DNA of 64,000 nt from Amoebidium appalachense (GCA_963693365.1 CAVNZM010000021.1:40867-104866); one strand, 5' to 3'; positions 7,405 through 17,098 are shown, counted from the stretch's first letter. Made by a program: numbers and translations. The notes: a model not told the origin generated them from the letters alone.

Positions 7405-8475
7405 TCACTTCGCGCCCGAATACGGGAAGGTCACGCCCTCCCGCATGGTCATGTTGTCGCGGTACGTGTCGGGGTTGATCATGCTGGCCTTCTGCTGGTC
7501 CTCGGCCATGCGCATGCGCTTGAGGCTGTCGTCAAAATCGTCCAGATCCAGCTCGCGCTTGCGGGAGAGCATCGCCGCAAAGTCCGCCGTCGGACGAGCG
7601 TTGATGGCGGCCCCCGACGCCGCAAGCAGCGCGTTGTTCTGCGCCTGCAGGCTGCTGTTGAACGCCTGCACCGACACCTGCTGCTGGAAGTTGCGCATGC
7701 GCGAGTACTCGTCGCGCTCGGCCGCCTCGAACATGGCCATGCGCTGCGAGACGTCCTCCTGCGCCTTGAACCATGGCAGCAGGAAGTTCTTCTCCAACGC
7801 GGCCTCCTGCTCCTTCAGGTGCTCGTTCTCGGCCTGCAGCCGGAAGTACTCGAGCTCGAGCTCCAGCAGGCACTGCTGCAGCAGCTTGATCTCGCGGTCG
7901 CGCTTGAGCACCTCCACCGAGTCCTTGGGGGTGCTCGCCCGCACCAGGTCGGCGAACTGGGCGGCCACCTTGTCGAAGGCGGGGTCCACGCGCGTGACGG
8001 CCTCGGCCATGGTGGCCGGCGGCACGGGGTGCCGTGCGTGCGTGCGGGGCCGGGCCAGCATCATGCTCCGGATGCCCGGGATCATGGCAGAAATGAAACT
8101 CCTCATTTCCATGGCGCTGACATTGGGCATTAGTAAATCGATTTTGCCCTCCGCGTATCTGGCAAAGGCTGGAGTAGCAACCGATGTAGGGCGCACGAAC
8201 ACGTGAGCGAAGAGCGGAAGGTTGAGCACGCGCCAATCCAGGCCAAGCACCACAACTCCCTTGCCCCCTTCATGTCCGATGTCAAGGGGTGTTTTTGGAT
8301 CGTTGGCCAGCCAATGTTGCATGGCAACCAACAAGCATGAGACTGACACTTTGTTCGACTTCTCGATCTCATCCGCCTCCTTTTGGTTGACCTTTTTAGG
8401 GAGCCTTCCAGGGGTTTTATTGGATAGGCGGTTCTTGTATTGTTCGAGATTCAGGGCTGTGACATTGCTTGACAT
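7405..8475 (-). CDS. coiled-coil protein, possible structural protein
   Basis: 356 residues. The first 120 are mixed and include HWLANDPKTPLDIGHEG. Residues about 165-270 form a long coiled coil (for example LELELEYFRLQAENEHLKEQ). The C-terminus is helical and basic-acidic (SRKRELDLDDFDDSLKRMRM). No enzyme motif or membrane span is seen. Its ATG is one base past the stop of the ATPase gene at 8477, in the same direction, so the pair may share control. Other proteins of this type in giant viruses are often virion components, but that is inference. Confidence 0.65.
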   Translation of the reverse strand: MSSNVTALNLEQYKNRLSNKTPGRLPKKVNQKEADEIEKSNKVSVSCLLVAMQHWLANDPKTPLDIGHEGGKGVVVLGLDWRVLNLPLFAHVFVRPTSVATPAFARYAEGKIDLLMPNVSAMEMRSFISAMIPGIRSMMLARPRTHARHPVPPATMAEAVTRVDPAFDKVAAQFADLVRASTPKDSVEVLKRDREIKLLQQCLLELELEYFRLQAENEHLKEQEAALEKNFLLPWFKAQEDVSQRMAMFEAAERDEYSRMRNFQQQVSVQAFNSSLQAQNNALLAASGAAINARPTADFAAMLSRKRELDLDDFDDSLKRMRMAEDQQKASMINPDTYRDNMTMREGVTFPYSGAK

Positions 8476-8476
8476 T

Positions 8477-9457
8477 CTACCTGTAACACGAAAAATCAGT
8501 GGCATCGACCGGCGACAGCAGCATGCCCTGAATCCATGCCAACATCAGGATATTGGGATACACGGATGCCTTATCCGCTTCTAAACAGCCCGAATCAGTG
8601 ATATTTCTAACTATGATGTTGCCGCCATCCGTTGGATCGCTTGCGGGGTGAGATCTCGTGTCGATGTAGAAACGAGATCCACTCTTTCCCACTGAGCACT
8701 GCGACATCTGCTCATCGATCGTGCGTGCGGCAACCTGAAGGGCTGCAACCAATGCGCCAACCGTCAGGTCTTCAGCCGCAATGAGAAGAATCGCAAACTC
8801 CTCCCAATCGTCCGAATCAAGACAGTCTTGGTAGAAAAGCTCCTTGCAGAGCTCCGTCTCGGCCCCACGCATGGCCGGCCAGTGCACCGTCGCATCGAAG
8901 TACTTCCGGGTCACACACGACGCTTCCGACGCCGTGCTGGCAAGCCCGATGATGGGAATGGTGTACCCAAGCCCAAGCACCAGCACGGAGATGCTCTGCT
9001 CCGTGAGGTTGTGTGCGTCTCGCACCACCAGCACGCCCCCCTTGTCATGCTGCGCAAACCAGTTGAGCGCCGGCAAGTTGTCGCTGTTCAGTAGTTCTCC
9101 CACCGTCAGTACCCAGGGAAACCTTCCTACCCGCCGACACACCGAGAAAACGCAGTGCAGCTTGCCACCACCGGCGGGCCCGTATAGCAGCACCTTCTGA
9201 GCAGCGGCCACATGCGCGTGGGTCGCCGTGACCTCCTCACGGTTCACTAACAGGATCTCCCTAAGGGCTGTATCGGCGCGCCCGAGCCACCCTAGAAGCC
9301 TCTTGCGGTCCTCGGGCGCCAGGACCGGGGGGTTGTCCGCGCCGAGCACCTCGGCGTAGTCCAGGGCCTCGTCGGGCGTGTCGCGGTTTACCACCTTGGT
9401 GCGAAGGTCACGGTTTGCCGCTAAATAGCCCTTGAGTGTGGAAAGGTCGTACGACAT
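8477..9457 (-). CDS. AAA-like ATPase with degenerate P-loop
   Basis: 326 residues. A P-loop YGPAGGGK lies near residue 92 and a probable Walker B strand GVLVVRDAHNL near 142, where the acidic pair is D-A rather than D-E. This suggests an AAA-type or packaging-type ATPase with relaxed motifs. The last position of the P-loop is Leu instead of Ser/Thr, which may reduce nucleotide hydrolysis. The ATG at 9457 is chosen; sequence before it codes a Thr/Cys-rich shadow of the neighbouring gene. It overlaps nothing and is followed after one base by the coiled-coil gene. The best-known comparison would be viral DNA-packaging or clamp-loader ATPases, not assignable here. Confidence 0.55.
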   Translation of the reverse strand: MSYDLSTLKGYLAANRDLRTKVVNRDTPDEALDYAEVLGADNPPVLAPEDRKRLLGWLGRADTALREILLVNREEVTATHAHVAAAQKVLLYGPAGGGKLHCVFSVCRRVGRFPWVLTVGELLNSDNLPALNWFAQHDKGGVLVVRDAHNLTEQSISVLVLGLGYTIPIIGLASTASEASCVTRKYFDATVHWPAMRGAETELCKELFYQDCLDSDDWEEFAILLIAAEDLTVGALVAALQVAARTIDEQMSQCSVGKSGSRFYIDTRSHPASDPTDGGNIIVRNITDSGCLEADKASVYPNILMLAWIQGMLLSPVDATDFSCYR

Positions 9458-9479
9458 ACCGGTTGCCAGGAAAATACCG

Positions 9480-9869
9480 CTAGCGGGGCGCGTTCCACTG
9501 CCACCGTGGCGAAGGGGGCTCCACGGGTGGCTGCTGCTGCATGCGGCGCAGCTCGTCGCCCATGTGCATGACGGCCCAGCGCAGGCGCACGATCTCCCGC
9601 ACAAAGTCGTTGTGGTCGTGCTGCATGTCGGCGAGGCCGTCAATGAGCTCACCCACCTTATCGTACACGGCGTGCAGGTCCTTGCGCATGGCGTCGATCT
9701 CGCGCACGTGCAACTCGACCAGGGACGCCTTGCGATCGTTCTCGTACTCCAGGCGCGCCACGTCCTCCTTCAGCGACCGCACACGCGCGTACACGTCGTT
9801 CCGCATGAACCGGCCTAGCCCGAGGCCCTCGGAGAGAACCGACTGCCGCCGCATACAGGGGGCGGACAT
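9480..9869 (-). CDS. short coiled-coil protein
   Basis: 129 residues. Residues about 20-100 are a continuous coiled coil (LKEDVARLEYENDRKASLVE and onward), followed by a proline-rich tail PPVEPPSPRWQW. The start at 9869 follows an AATTAAAG element by about 13 bases. It has the look of a virion linker or scaffold protein, with no recognised family. It stops 22 bases before the ATPase start. Confidence 0.5.
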   Translation of the reverse strand: MSAPCMRRQSVLSEGLGLGRFMRNDVYARVRSLKEDVARLEYENDRKASLVELHVREIDAMRKDLHAVYDKVGELIDGLADMQHDHNDFVREIVRLRWAVMHMGDELRRMQQQPPVEPPSPRWQWNAPR

Positions 9870-9883
9870 TTTGTCTTTAATTC

Positions 9884-9944
9884 GAATTCGTCCATGACCC
9901 ATCGCTCACAAGATGGAATTCGTCCATGACCCATCGCTCACAAG
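9884..9944. repeat. 29-bp direct repeat, 32-bp period
   Basis: Two identical copies at 9884-9912 and 9916-9944 beginning GAATTCGTCCATGACCC. The duplication spans the last codons of the lectin-like gene and its 3' flank, so the stop codon now lies inside a duplicated segment. Confidence 0.75.
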
Positions 9945-12287
9945 CAGCACGGCGCCATTGTCCCTGCGCACCACAGCAATCAGCACTCCCGCGGTTTTTG
10001 CTGTTGTGCCGTTATTGGCCACGAAACTAACGACGTTTCCAAAGGGCTGTAGGGTAGCATTGATCTTGGGGTAGGAGGTGGTCGTCCAGCCACCGACTAC
10101 CACTCCGAGCACAATGCCGTTCACACTCACTTCCATCGTCTTGTCGCACAGCGCATGAATCACAACATCAAGGGGGGAGCTCCCGTTGTCGTAGGTTTTG
10201 TAGCCGTACGTCCAGCTGGGGATACAACCCAGATGCGCGTTAGGCACGGACCAGATCCACTTTGCGACAGTGGTCACAAACCCCGATGCTGAGCCCCAGG
10301 GCGGCATGGGGTACGTGCCAAGTTCAACAGCCCATGTCCGAATGGAATTGCCGTTCCATTCGCACAGGACTCCTTGGTTCCGGTAGGCCTCTGGAACATC
10401 AGGCTCCATGATATATGTTTGCTGCGTACTGTAAGTCCAGGCGGAAATACCGGGTGGATTTGTCCAGGCCTGCAACGGCCACGCTGCCACCGCCTTGCGC
10501 ATATAGCAGTAGCCATAGACACCGCCTACATTGACGACGGACGCAAAGCCAAATTGCCGACACCCCGAGGTGGCCTCTGCACGTGCCATGCATTGCTGCG
10601 GGCTTGCGTGTCCGAAATTGCTGGCATCTGTCCAGTCGTTGAATGTGTTGCTGGCGCTGTGGTCGGCCAGCTGGTCAAACACGTACCAGCGCGAGCGTGC
10701 ATACGGCATGTAGACGTACCACCCCGACCAGTTGTTCCAGCGCCATGGCACACACGAGTTGACAAGTGTGGTAGACACGTAGCTCGAGGTGTTTGTCGCT
10801 GCACCCGGCATGGTCTTGGCCAAAAGATCCGCCCTCACCACCACAGATTCTGCCGACCGCACCCCATTGGGGACCATGACATCGTTTGTGTTGATGTCAC
10901 CAGACACACAGTTAAGATTGGGCGCACTGCTGGTGGTTTCGTAGCAAACCTTTGTATAACCGTTTGTGTCTGCGTACGCGACTATTGCCGCCCAATGGTT
11001 TGTTCCAGCTGGGTTGGATACCGAGGCACCCGCCGAAAACGTTCTCCTTGCCAGCTGTACCCAGGGGGCTCGGGTGGTCTGCGGCACAATGCACACGTAG
11101 TCCCAACTCCCGCAGTCAAGCATGCGTGTCCACCTGTCCTGCGACGACTGCACCTCGGCAAACGTTCTGGGGTCGTACCGTCCGAACGCGTTGTGGTACT
11201 CGCAGTAGATCAGGTACAGCGGCGTGCGGCTCCCTGACATGCTTGCACACGTCACGGCCACGGCCCCGGCAGCCACACTTCCGATCTGCGGCCGCCGGCA
11301 CGCCACGAAGCCCGGCTTTGGGACCAGGTAGAAGAATACGGACGCCGTTATCTGATGGGACTCGCCTTCGGGTTTAACTACGGACTTGGACATGTCTAAG
11401 GTTCCGACCCCGTAGACAGCCACCGGCTCGGTGTTGTTCTTGCTCACTATCTTGCATGGTATCAGCCCATGCTCCTTAGTCACACAGAAGCCCCCCCAAA
11501 CCGGTCCATACGCGTCGCACTGGAACATCACGGCATTGCGCGGTGGCACCGCCCGGCGCACCAGCGTGTAGGTCCCAAACTCCACCTCGTTGCACGCCAG
11601 CCGCCGCACGTCCCGCCCGATGGCTTCGGGATCCATGCAGTGCAGCGCCACGTTGCGCACGCCCACCTCGCTGTAGCTGCTGCCCGTCTGTGCGCCGATG
11701 CACACGTAGCTGCTGCTGGGCGACACGGACGTGGTCACAGCCGTGCTTGTGACGGTCTTTGTGGCTGCCCCGTGCACGTACGTCACCCGCTGGTCCCGGA
11801 CCACGTCGATCACAACTGGCGTCCAGGCCCCCGTCGACGTGTACGTGGAGTCGAGATCCACGGACTGCGTGAGCGTCTCGGTGCTCAGCGTACCGGCCTG
11901 GCCGTCCATAGTCAGCCGAAGGTCCACGTTGGTGCTTCCACTGCTCGATGCGTGCCCCAGAACGGGACTCCACACGGCCGCCCATATCTTGGTTCCCGGC
12001 AGCGCCGTGACGCGCTTGACCCGCACCTCGAAGCTGAGCGTAAACCGGCGGCCCGCATGCAGGGGCCAGAACACGTAGCCCAGCTGGCTGGCCGTGCCCG
12101 GGGTCAGCCGGATCTCCCCCCCTGTCTTGTCCAAGTACGCACATCCTCCCAGGTGGCCTGTGGCCGGGGCCTGCCAGCCCGTGGCGGCCCACACGTCCGG
12201 GGTCTCCCAGACGAGGCACCGCGAGCCCTGCTGGCTGGTGGGCAGCCACGCAATGCGAGCTGTCAGGGCACTCACACGGTCGCCCAT
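9906..12287 (-). CDS. large lectin-like surface protein (paralog 1)
   Basis: 793 residues. Residues 1-330 match the paralogs at 12311-13912 and 13946 onward (shared landmarks GGEIRLT, EHGLIPCKI, FFYLVPKPGFVA, YVCIVPQTT) and look like two beta-sandwich adhesion domains. Near residue 566 a PAN/apple-like segment appears (QQCMARAEATSGCRQFGF). The last 85 residues match a carbohydrate-binding beta-sandwich pattern (MEVSVNGIVLG, then VLLVSDGSW). There is no signal peptide or membrane span, consistent with a virion surface fibre or adhesin rather than a secreted protein. The ATG at 12287 follows an RCACATTT motif by about 25 bases. Tandem paralogy suggests diversification of host-binding proteins. 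Confidence 0.7.
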   Translation of the reverse strand: MGDRVSALTARIAWLPTSQQGSRCLVWETPDVWAATGWQAPATGHLGGCAYLDKTGGEIRLTPGTASQLGYVFWPLHAGRRFTLSFEVRVKRVTALPGTKIWAAVWSPVLGHASSSGSTNVDLRLTMDGQAGTLSTETLTQSVDLDSTYTSTGAWTPVVIDVVRDQRVTYVHGAATKTVTSTAVTTSVSPSSSYVCIGAQTGSSYSEVGVRNVALHCMDPEAIGRDVRRLACNEVEFGTYTLVRRAVPPRNAVMFQCDAYGPVWGGFCVTKEHGLIPCKIVSKNNTEPVAVYGVGTLDMSKSVVKPEGESHQITASVFFYLVPKPGFVACRRPQIGSVAAGAVAVTCASMSGSRTPLYLIYCEYHNAFGRYDPRTFAEVQSSQDRWTRMLDCGSWDYVCIVPQTTRAPWVQLARRTFSAGASVSNPAGTNHWAAIVAYADTNGYTKVCYETTSSAPNLNCVSGDINTNDVMVPNGVRSAESVVVRADLLAKTMPGAATNTSSYVSTTLVNSCVPWRWNNWSGWYVYMPYARSRWYVFDQLADHSASNTFNDWTDASNFGHASPQQCMARAEATSGCRQFGFASVVNVGGVYGYCYMRKAVAAWPLQAWTNPPGISAWTYSTQQTYIMEPDVPEAYRNQGVLCEWNGNSIRTWAVELGTYPMPPWGSASGFVTTVAKWIWSVPNAHLGCIPSWTYGYKTYDNGSSPLDVVIHALCDKTMEVSVNGIVLGVVVGGWTTTSYPKINATLQPFGNVVSFVANNGTTAKTAGVLIAVVRRDNGAVLLVSDGSWTNSIL

Positions 12288-12310
12288 AATGCAGTCCCCC
12301 ACAAAATGTG

Positions 12311-13912
12311 CTAGGCGAGCATGGCCATGTTCAGGTACCAGCCACAGGCAGCGTGCCAGCGCCACACCAGCTGGTTGGTGTCCGTGTAGTCGGCGTTGGT
12401 GTACGCCGTTGGCGATACACGCGGCTTGGCGTTCTCGAACACGTCGGTGCGGATGATGGACGCCCCGTCCCGCCACGTGGTCTTGGCCGGCCACGACAGG
12501 GCCGGCTTGAAGATGTACCCCCGCCCCAGTGCCGGCTTGTACGAGTAATCCACGGCCATCAGCGTGACCCCTTTTGCGGCCGCCATGCGCTCGCCCTCCG
12601 CCACGATCTCGTCCACGTCCAGGCCCGTGAAGGTTGTCGCCGGCGACCACTCACCACTTACCCAACTTGTGCAGACGCCTCGTGGGAGCGTCACGTACCG
12701 CCCCTTGGTGGTCTGCGGGACGACGCACACGTACTCCCACGACCCGTCGTCTGTAAGCGTGATAGGGCCCATGTATTCACACAGGATCGAACCCCCGGGC
12801 TCGTACAAGCCGTACGTGAATGTGTCCGTGCGTTCCAGAGAGATGAGGTACAGGGTGCCACGCTCTTGCGCTGCCCGTGGTTTGCCGATGTACAGCGCGT
12901 TATTGGGCGGTCCCCCGATCTGCCGCCTGCGCGTTGCAACAAACCCGGCCCTGGGCACCACATAGAAGAACGTTGTGCTTGAGTAGGACGCCCCACCCAG
13001 GGCGTAGTACGCCGTCATCGGGCTTCCGGTCGCCGAAATCTTGCACGGCACCATGCCGTGTGCGGATGCGCAGAACCCCGCATAGATCGGCCCCAGATTA
13101 ACATGTGCCCCAAACGTCACGGCCCCCGGCGGCGGCCGGGTCGCACGCACGAGCGTGTGCGTGGGAAACTCGAGCTCGTTGATGGCCGTCAGCGCGGCGT
13201 CGCACCCCGGCGGCGGGGCGTTTGTTGTCAGCGTGATGTTACGCACGGCGTGCTCGCACGAGTAGCCGCCCGTGCGTGCGCACAGGGAGAGGATGGTGGG
13301 GCGCGTGGGGGCCGGCTGTGCGGGCGTCTGGGTGTGCAGCTGCGTCCACCCGGCCCCCTTGTCCAGCAGCACCTGCAGCCCGTTGGTCTTGGTGGCAAAC
13401 CGCACCATGCATGTCCACCACGCCCCCCCGGTGCCAGCTCGGGGGTACGTCACTGTGCCCAGCACCGTGGCGCCAAGGTACAGCCGCGACTTGGACTCGT
13501 ACTCGTCAAATGTCAGCCGGTACGCCTCGGGCTGCAGCAGCTCGTCCTCCCCCTGGTATCGCGCGCCGGAGTACCGCTGCCCCAAACAAAACCAGTTGGC
13601 CCACAAGGCATCGGCAACGCTGTTCGTGCCGTCGCCGGCCCTGAACTGGAAAATCAGCTGCAAGTTGTCGACGGGTGGCATAACCCACACCACATAGCCA
13701 TGCTGGCTGCTCTGTTTGTCCGTCAGCCGGATCTCCCCGCCCGCCCTGTTCATGTACGCAGTCCCCCCCAGTACGCCCGCAGCCGGCGCTACCCACGCCG
13801 TGCCCTGCTGCGAGGCGCTCCACGTTTCGGCGTTCTCGAGAACCAGCGTCGTCGTGTGCCGTGCCGCAATGCTGTTGATCCGCGCGTCCAGCGTCGCCAG
13901 CCGTTCCGCCAT
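12311..13912 (-). CDS. lectin-like surface protein (paralog 2)
   Basis: 533 residues. It starts with a short helix (MAERLATLDARINSIAARH) that may trimerise the protein, followed by the shared beta domains (GGEIRLT, AHGMVPCKI, FFYVVPRAGFVATRRRQIGG, YVCVVPQTTKG). It lacks the PAN-like and C-terminal carbohydrate-binding parts of paralog 1. It ends 23 bases before the start of paralog 1 and begins head to head with paralog 3, their ATGs separated by only 33 bases. Function is inferred as a capsid decoration or attachment protein. Confidence 0.7.
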   Translation of the reverse strand: MAERLATLDARINSIAARHTTTLVLENAETWSASQQGTAWVAPAAGVLGGTAYMNRAGGEIRLTDKQSSQHGYVVWVMPPVDNLQLIFQFRAGDGTNSVADALWANWFCLGQRYSGARYQGEDELLQPEAYRLTFDEYESKSRLYLGATVLGTVTYPRAGTGGAWWTCMVRFATKTNGLQVLLDKGAGWTQLHTQTPAQPAPTRPTILSLCARTGGYSCEHAVRNITLTTNAPPPGCDAALTAINELEFPTHTLVRATRPPPGAVTFGAHVNLGPIYAGFCASAHGMVPCKISATGSPMTAYYALGGASYSSTTFFYVVPRAGFVATRRRQIGGPPNNALYIGKPRAAQERGTLYLISLERTDTFTYGLYEPGGSILCEYMGPITLTDDGSWEYVCVVPQTTKGRYVTLPRGVCTSWVSGEWSPATTFTGLDVDEIVAEGERMAAAKGVTLMAVDYSYKPALGRGYIFKPALSWPAKTTWRDGASIIRTDVFENAKPRVSPTAYTNADYTDTNQLVWRWHAACGWYLNMAMLA

Positions 13913-13920
13913 TGCCCACT

Positions 13921-13930
13921 GCGCACATTT
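13921..13930 (+). promoter_or_regulatory. GCGCACATTT promoter-like motif
   Basis: Starts 25 bases before the ATG at 13946. The identical decamer starts 24 bases before the aminotransferase ATG (17405-17414), and a GCACATTT match lies about 24 bases before the paralog 1 start. Confidence 0.4.
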
Positions 13931-13945
13931 GTTTTGCCCTACTCA

Positions 13946-15260
13946 ATGGCGGACCGCCTCGCCCGCCTCACACAGCGCATCCTCAACCTCGAGGGCTCGC
14001 CCCCCCGATGTGTGCTCCAGGAGACCCCCGAGACCTGGGCCCGCAACAACTGGGCGTGCCCGGCCACCGGCACGCTCGGCGGCAGCGCCTACATGGACAA
14101 GGCCAATGCCGAGATCCGGCTCACCGCCCGCGCCGCCAACCAGACCGGCTACGTGTACTGGCCCGTGTGCCCCGGGCAGCGCTTCGTGCTGTCCTTCAAG
14201 TTCAGGACCGGCGCAGGGTCCACCCCGCAGAAGGAGGGCCTGTACGTGTCGTGGAACCAGGCCAACTCGTTCCCAAACGGAGCCGTCGCCGGCAAGGAGT
14301 TCCGCCTGCAGTTCAATCCGGGGTCCGGCAAGGTCGTGTCCTACCAGCCCAACGGCTCGTTCAACTTCCCCGGATGGCCGGCCAACGGCACCAACGGCGC
14401 CTGGCAGACGTGCGTCGTCAGCGTCGCCCCGGACGCCGGCTACGTGTTCTGTTCGCTCGGCCGGCTGCGCCTGACATACACACTGGCCGACCTGACCCCC
14501 TCATCCACCGCAAGTACCTTTCTCTCGCTGTGCGCCTACACATCCACGGCCGACTACACCGAGCACGCCGTCAAGGACATCGAGCTGTGGACGTACGACC
14601 TGGGCGTGCCCGGCCGCGACGCCCGCTCGCTCGTGCTCAACGAGATCGACGGGCCCGGCTACCGCTGGGTCCGCAGCCCGCGCGTGCCGCCCGGGGCCGT
14701 GACGTTTGGGATAATCTAGAAGGAGGGTCCTACCTTCGCAGCTTTGTGCTTCACGTGGGCGCACGGCTCGGTATTTGGAACGGTCACGATGTGTGGACAC
14801 TGTTACAACCGGGTCCCTTGCAGGCACGTATGCAGCTCGTCGATCGTCGTACAGGGATGCCCATCTCCGGCTCCCCCGACATGTTCCAAACGGACAACTT
14901 CTTCTACCTTGTCCCCAAGCCGGGCTTTGTCGCCGTTGCGAAGAAGGTACACCAGTTTCGGATCGGATAGCTGGACCGCCCCACCAGGCGCCCTCTGCAT
15001 AGAGTCCCTCAGTGGCATCTCCGGTACTGGAGACCCGTTCCCGCCTATCTTGTCAGCGACGGAAGAAGCTACTTTACGGACTACTATTTTCGGAGGGGCC
15101 ATCAACAACGAAAACATACTATTGGCCCTCGGCATGGATGAGTTAAGCGTATCGTACGGCCACAAATGGAGTTGGCTTTGTCTGTGTTGTCCCTCAGACC
15201 ACAAAGCGTAGATACGTGGGTCTTCCTTTTAATGTGAGCAATCAATGTCCAGCAGGCCTA
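13946..15260 (+). pseudogene. lectin-like surface protein (paralog 3), decayed
   Basis: The frame is open for 258 residues (MADRLARLTQRILNLEG onward) and aligns with paralog 2 up to PPGAVTFG, then stops at 14719. Homologous pieces continue in other frames: MFQTDNFFYLVPKPGFVAVA around 14880-14945 and FVCVVPQTTKRRYV around 15177-15220. At least two frameshifts and several stops therefore separate the parts. A short protein of 258 residues could still be made from the intact front. It is divergent from paralog 2, with GCGCACATTT upstream. Confidence 0.7.
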
Positions 15261-15463
15261 CTCTGAGATCTTGCAGGGATGTACGGAGCCGTTCTGGGAC
15301 ACAAACGACAAGGGGCACACTGATGGAACAACAGGACGACAACCGAGCCTGGCTTTTCGTGTGCGAAATTGATTCTACCATCGACAAGTTCCTCTGGTCC
15401 CCTCGCGCATGAGGCTATTCAAGGGCTCCCCGTGGCCCGCATAATCACTGACTGTCAACTATT

Positions 15464-15874
15464 ATGACGGACACGTTCGTGCGCCTGGACGACTTCGAGG
15501 GTGCAAAACCAGATGGCACGGTTGACGCGCAGCAGTACAAGGACGTGGAGTACTTTGAGGCCACACGGCGCGAACCTGACGTGGCGCTGGTGCGACTGGG
15601 CCGGCTGGTATCTCAACATAAATGCGTGAACTTGGTGCAGATTCAACTTTACTCAAGCCGGGCGACCAGCGCCTCGAGCGCCGACGTCAGCCGGTCCACA
15701 TGGTCGTTGATGGCCAGCACGGCCTCGGCGATCGTCGCCTTGCCCGCGGCGGGCCCCACGGTCGGCGCGGCCCACGTGCCCACGTTGGCCGGCGGGGCGC
15801 TCGCGTTCAGCGCGAGCACGGCGGCTGCGATGGTGGTCTTGGTGGCGGCGGGGCCCGTGGTGGGGGTGGTGTAG
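15464..15874 (+). CDS. hypothetical small gene or fragment
   Basis: Only the first 55 residues look coding (FVRLDDFEGAKPDGTVDAQQ, then VALVRLGRLVSQHK). The remainder is antisense to the convergent fibre-like gene, which has better coding character, so the true end is unclear. No family is recognised. It may be the remnant of a larger gene. Bases 15261-15463 upstream hold no gene that I can support. Confidence 0.3.
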   Translation: MTDTFVRLDDFEGAKPDGTVDAQQYKDVEYFEATRREPDVALVRLGRLVSQHKCVNLVQIQLYSSRATSASSADVSRSTWSLMASTASAIVALPAAGPTVGAAHVPTLAGGALAFSASTAAAMVVLVAAGPVVGVV

Positions 15875-16789
15875 GTGCCCACCACACTGGTGTTTGCTTT
15901 GGTGTTCAACTGCGTATCGCAGTAACTTTTGTCGGCCTTCGCAGCCAACGTGTTCCCGCGTGGTCACGGTGGTCTGGAGTGCCTGAACTGTGGACGAGTC
16001 TGCTTTTCCGGCCAGCGTAGTGCCTTGAGTCTGGACGGTTGTTTGGAGTGCCTGCACAGTGCTTGAGTCTGCTTTCGCCGCTAGGGTTGTGCCCTGTGTC
16101 TGCACGGTGCTCTGCAAAGCATCCACAATGGTAGCTTCCGCTTTTTTGGCTAGAAGGCCGTCTACGTAGATGGTTCTGTTAGTGAAATCGGTTCTTAATG
16201 TTGCAACCACGGCCTTGGTCTCCCTGTTCGACAATTCGCTGTCTACATAGACAGTCCGTTCGGTGACGTCACTGCGGAGCTGTGCCACCACACTCTTCTC
16301 TTCTTTTAGGAGGACTTGCTGTTCGATGTTTGTGCACCGGTCACCAAACTCCTGCGTGATGCCATCGAGAGTTGTGTCGATCGTGATCTTATCTGCTTTC
16401 TGGTCTAGGCGCTCCGCCACACTAACTTCATCTGCTTTTGTATTAACCACCTCGGCAAGCGCTGCCAGTGCAGTCTTCTCAGCCTTGAGAGCCAGACTAG
16501 CTTGATGGCTTCTCAATGTTGCGTTGATTTCCTCCACCGTGGACAACACGTTATCGTCCTTGACCGTGAGCGCGCTGTTCAGGATGCCCACCGCCGCGCC
16601 CAGTGTCAGCCCCGCGCATGGCCCCTCGGCCGGGACTGAGTAGGGGAGGACCTGGGCCACGCAGGCGGCGGCGTCATCGAGGTTTAGGCTGCCACTGTCG
16701 AACGTGATGGAGTCGGGCAGGAGTGCCTGCTCGTTGCACACAAGTTCTTTGCAACGCAACATTTGCTTACGAGCGCCGATGATAATCAT
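15649..16789 (-). CDS. fibre-like coiled-coil repeat protein, one frameshift
   Basis: About 380 residues in two frames. The N-terminal 100 residues include AALTLGAAV-like small-residue stretches; residues about 100-275 are coiled coil with a 24-residue repeat (landmarks TVQTQGTTLAAKADSSTVQA). Near 15955 the frame shifts, and the sensible continuation (LAAKADKSY, then GTYTTPTTGPAATKTTIAAA, then LTSALEALVARLE) lies in another frame ending at 15649. The design, trimeric coiled-coil repeats with a distal head, resembles phage and giant-virus fibres. The ATG at 16789 is used; an upstream GTG is in frame. It is divergent from the zinc-motif gene at 16829, and both share a short AT-rich promoter. 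Confidence 0.55.
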
Positions 16790-16828
16790 GCAAGCCACTG
16801 ATCGAATATTTTGCTTGCCTATATTGAT

Positions 16829-17098
16829 ATGTCACCTGTTGGATCTACCATCACAACAGTTGCGGAAGAGAGGCCCGTCAATGGCCGCCGTAAATGTGAG
16901 CATGGTAAGCAAAGAACGCGCTGCAAAGCCTGTGGTGGGGCGATTTGCCTGCATGGCAGAAACAAACGGCACTGTAGGCACAGGAAACAGCAGATCTGGG
17001 CGTGCAGTATAGCAGGCTGGTGTCAATCGAAGACACGGACAAGCTACTGGCCCCGTTTCAAGTCAAGACGAGTCCGGTGGAGGAGGCTTAAGCTGTAG
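16829..17098 (+). CDS. CxHG-type zinc-motif protein
   Basis: 89 residues. Two copies of a C-x-H-G-x5-C-x2-C motif are visible: CEHGKQRTRCKACGG and CLHGRNKRHCRH, the second with its final Cys replaced by His/Arg context. Repeats of this type occur in many giant-virus and algal proteins, often beside homing-endonuclease-like domains; the ligand and role are unknown. The C-terminus is basic (KSRRVRWRRLKL). AATAAA stands at 17126-17131. The start is the first ATG; TTG at 16811 is rejected. Confidence 0.55.
   Translation: MSPVGSTITTVAEERPVNGRRKCEHGKQRTRCKACGGAICLHGRNKRHCRHRKQQIWACSIAGWCQSKTRTSYWPRFKSRRVRWRRLKL

Noticed and set aside
9458-9652. Extended N-terminus of the AAA-like ATPase
   Set aside because: It overlaps the well-formed coiled-coil gene and is Cys/Thr/Ser-rich shadow sequence.
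10374-11237. Plus-strand frames opposite the lectin genes
   Set aside because: No motif or start context; the minus strand carries paralogous proteins.
12288-12650. Extended N-terminus of lectin paralog 1
   Set aside because: The segment is antisense-frame overlap with paralog 2 and has no homology to the paralogs; the start at 12287 aligns with MAERL/MADRL starts.
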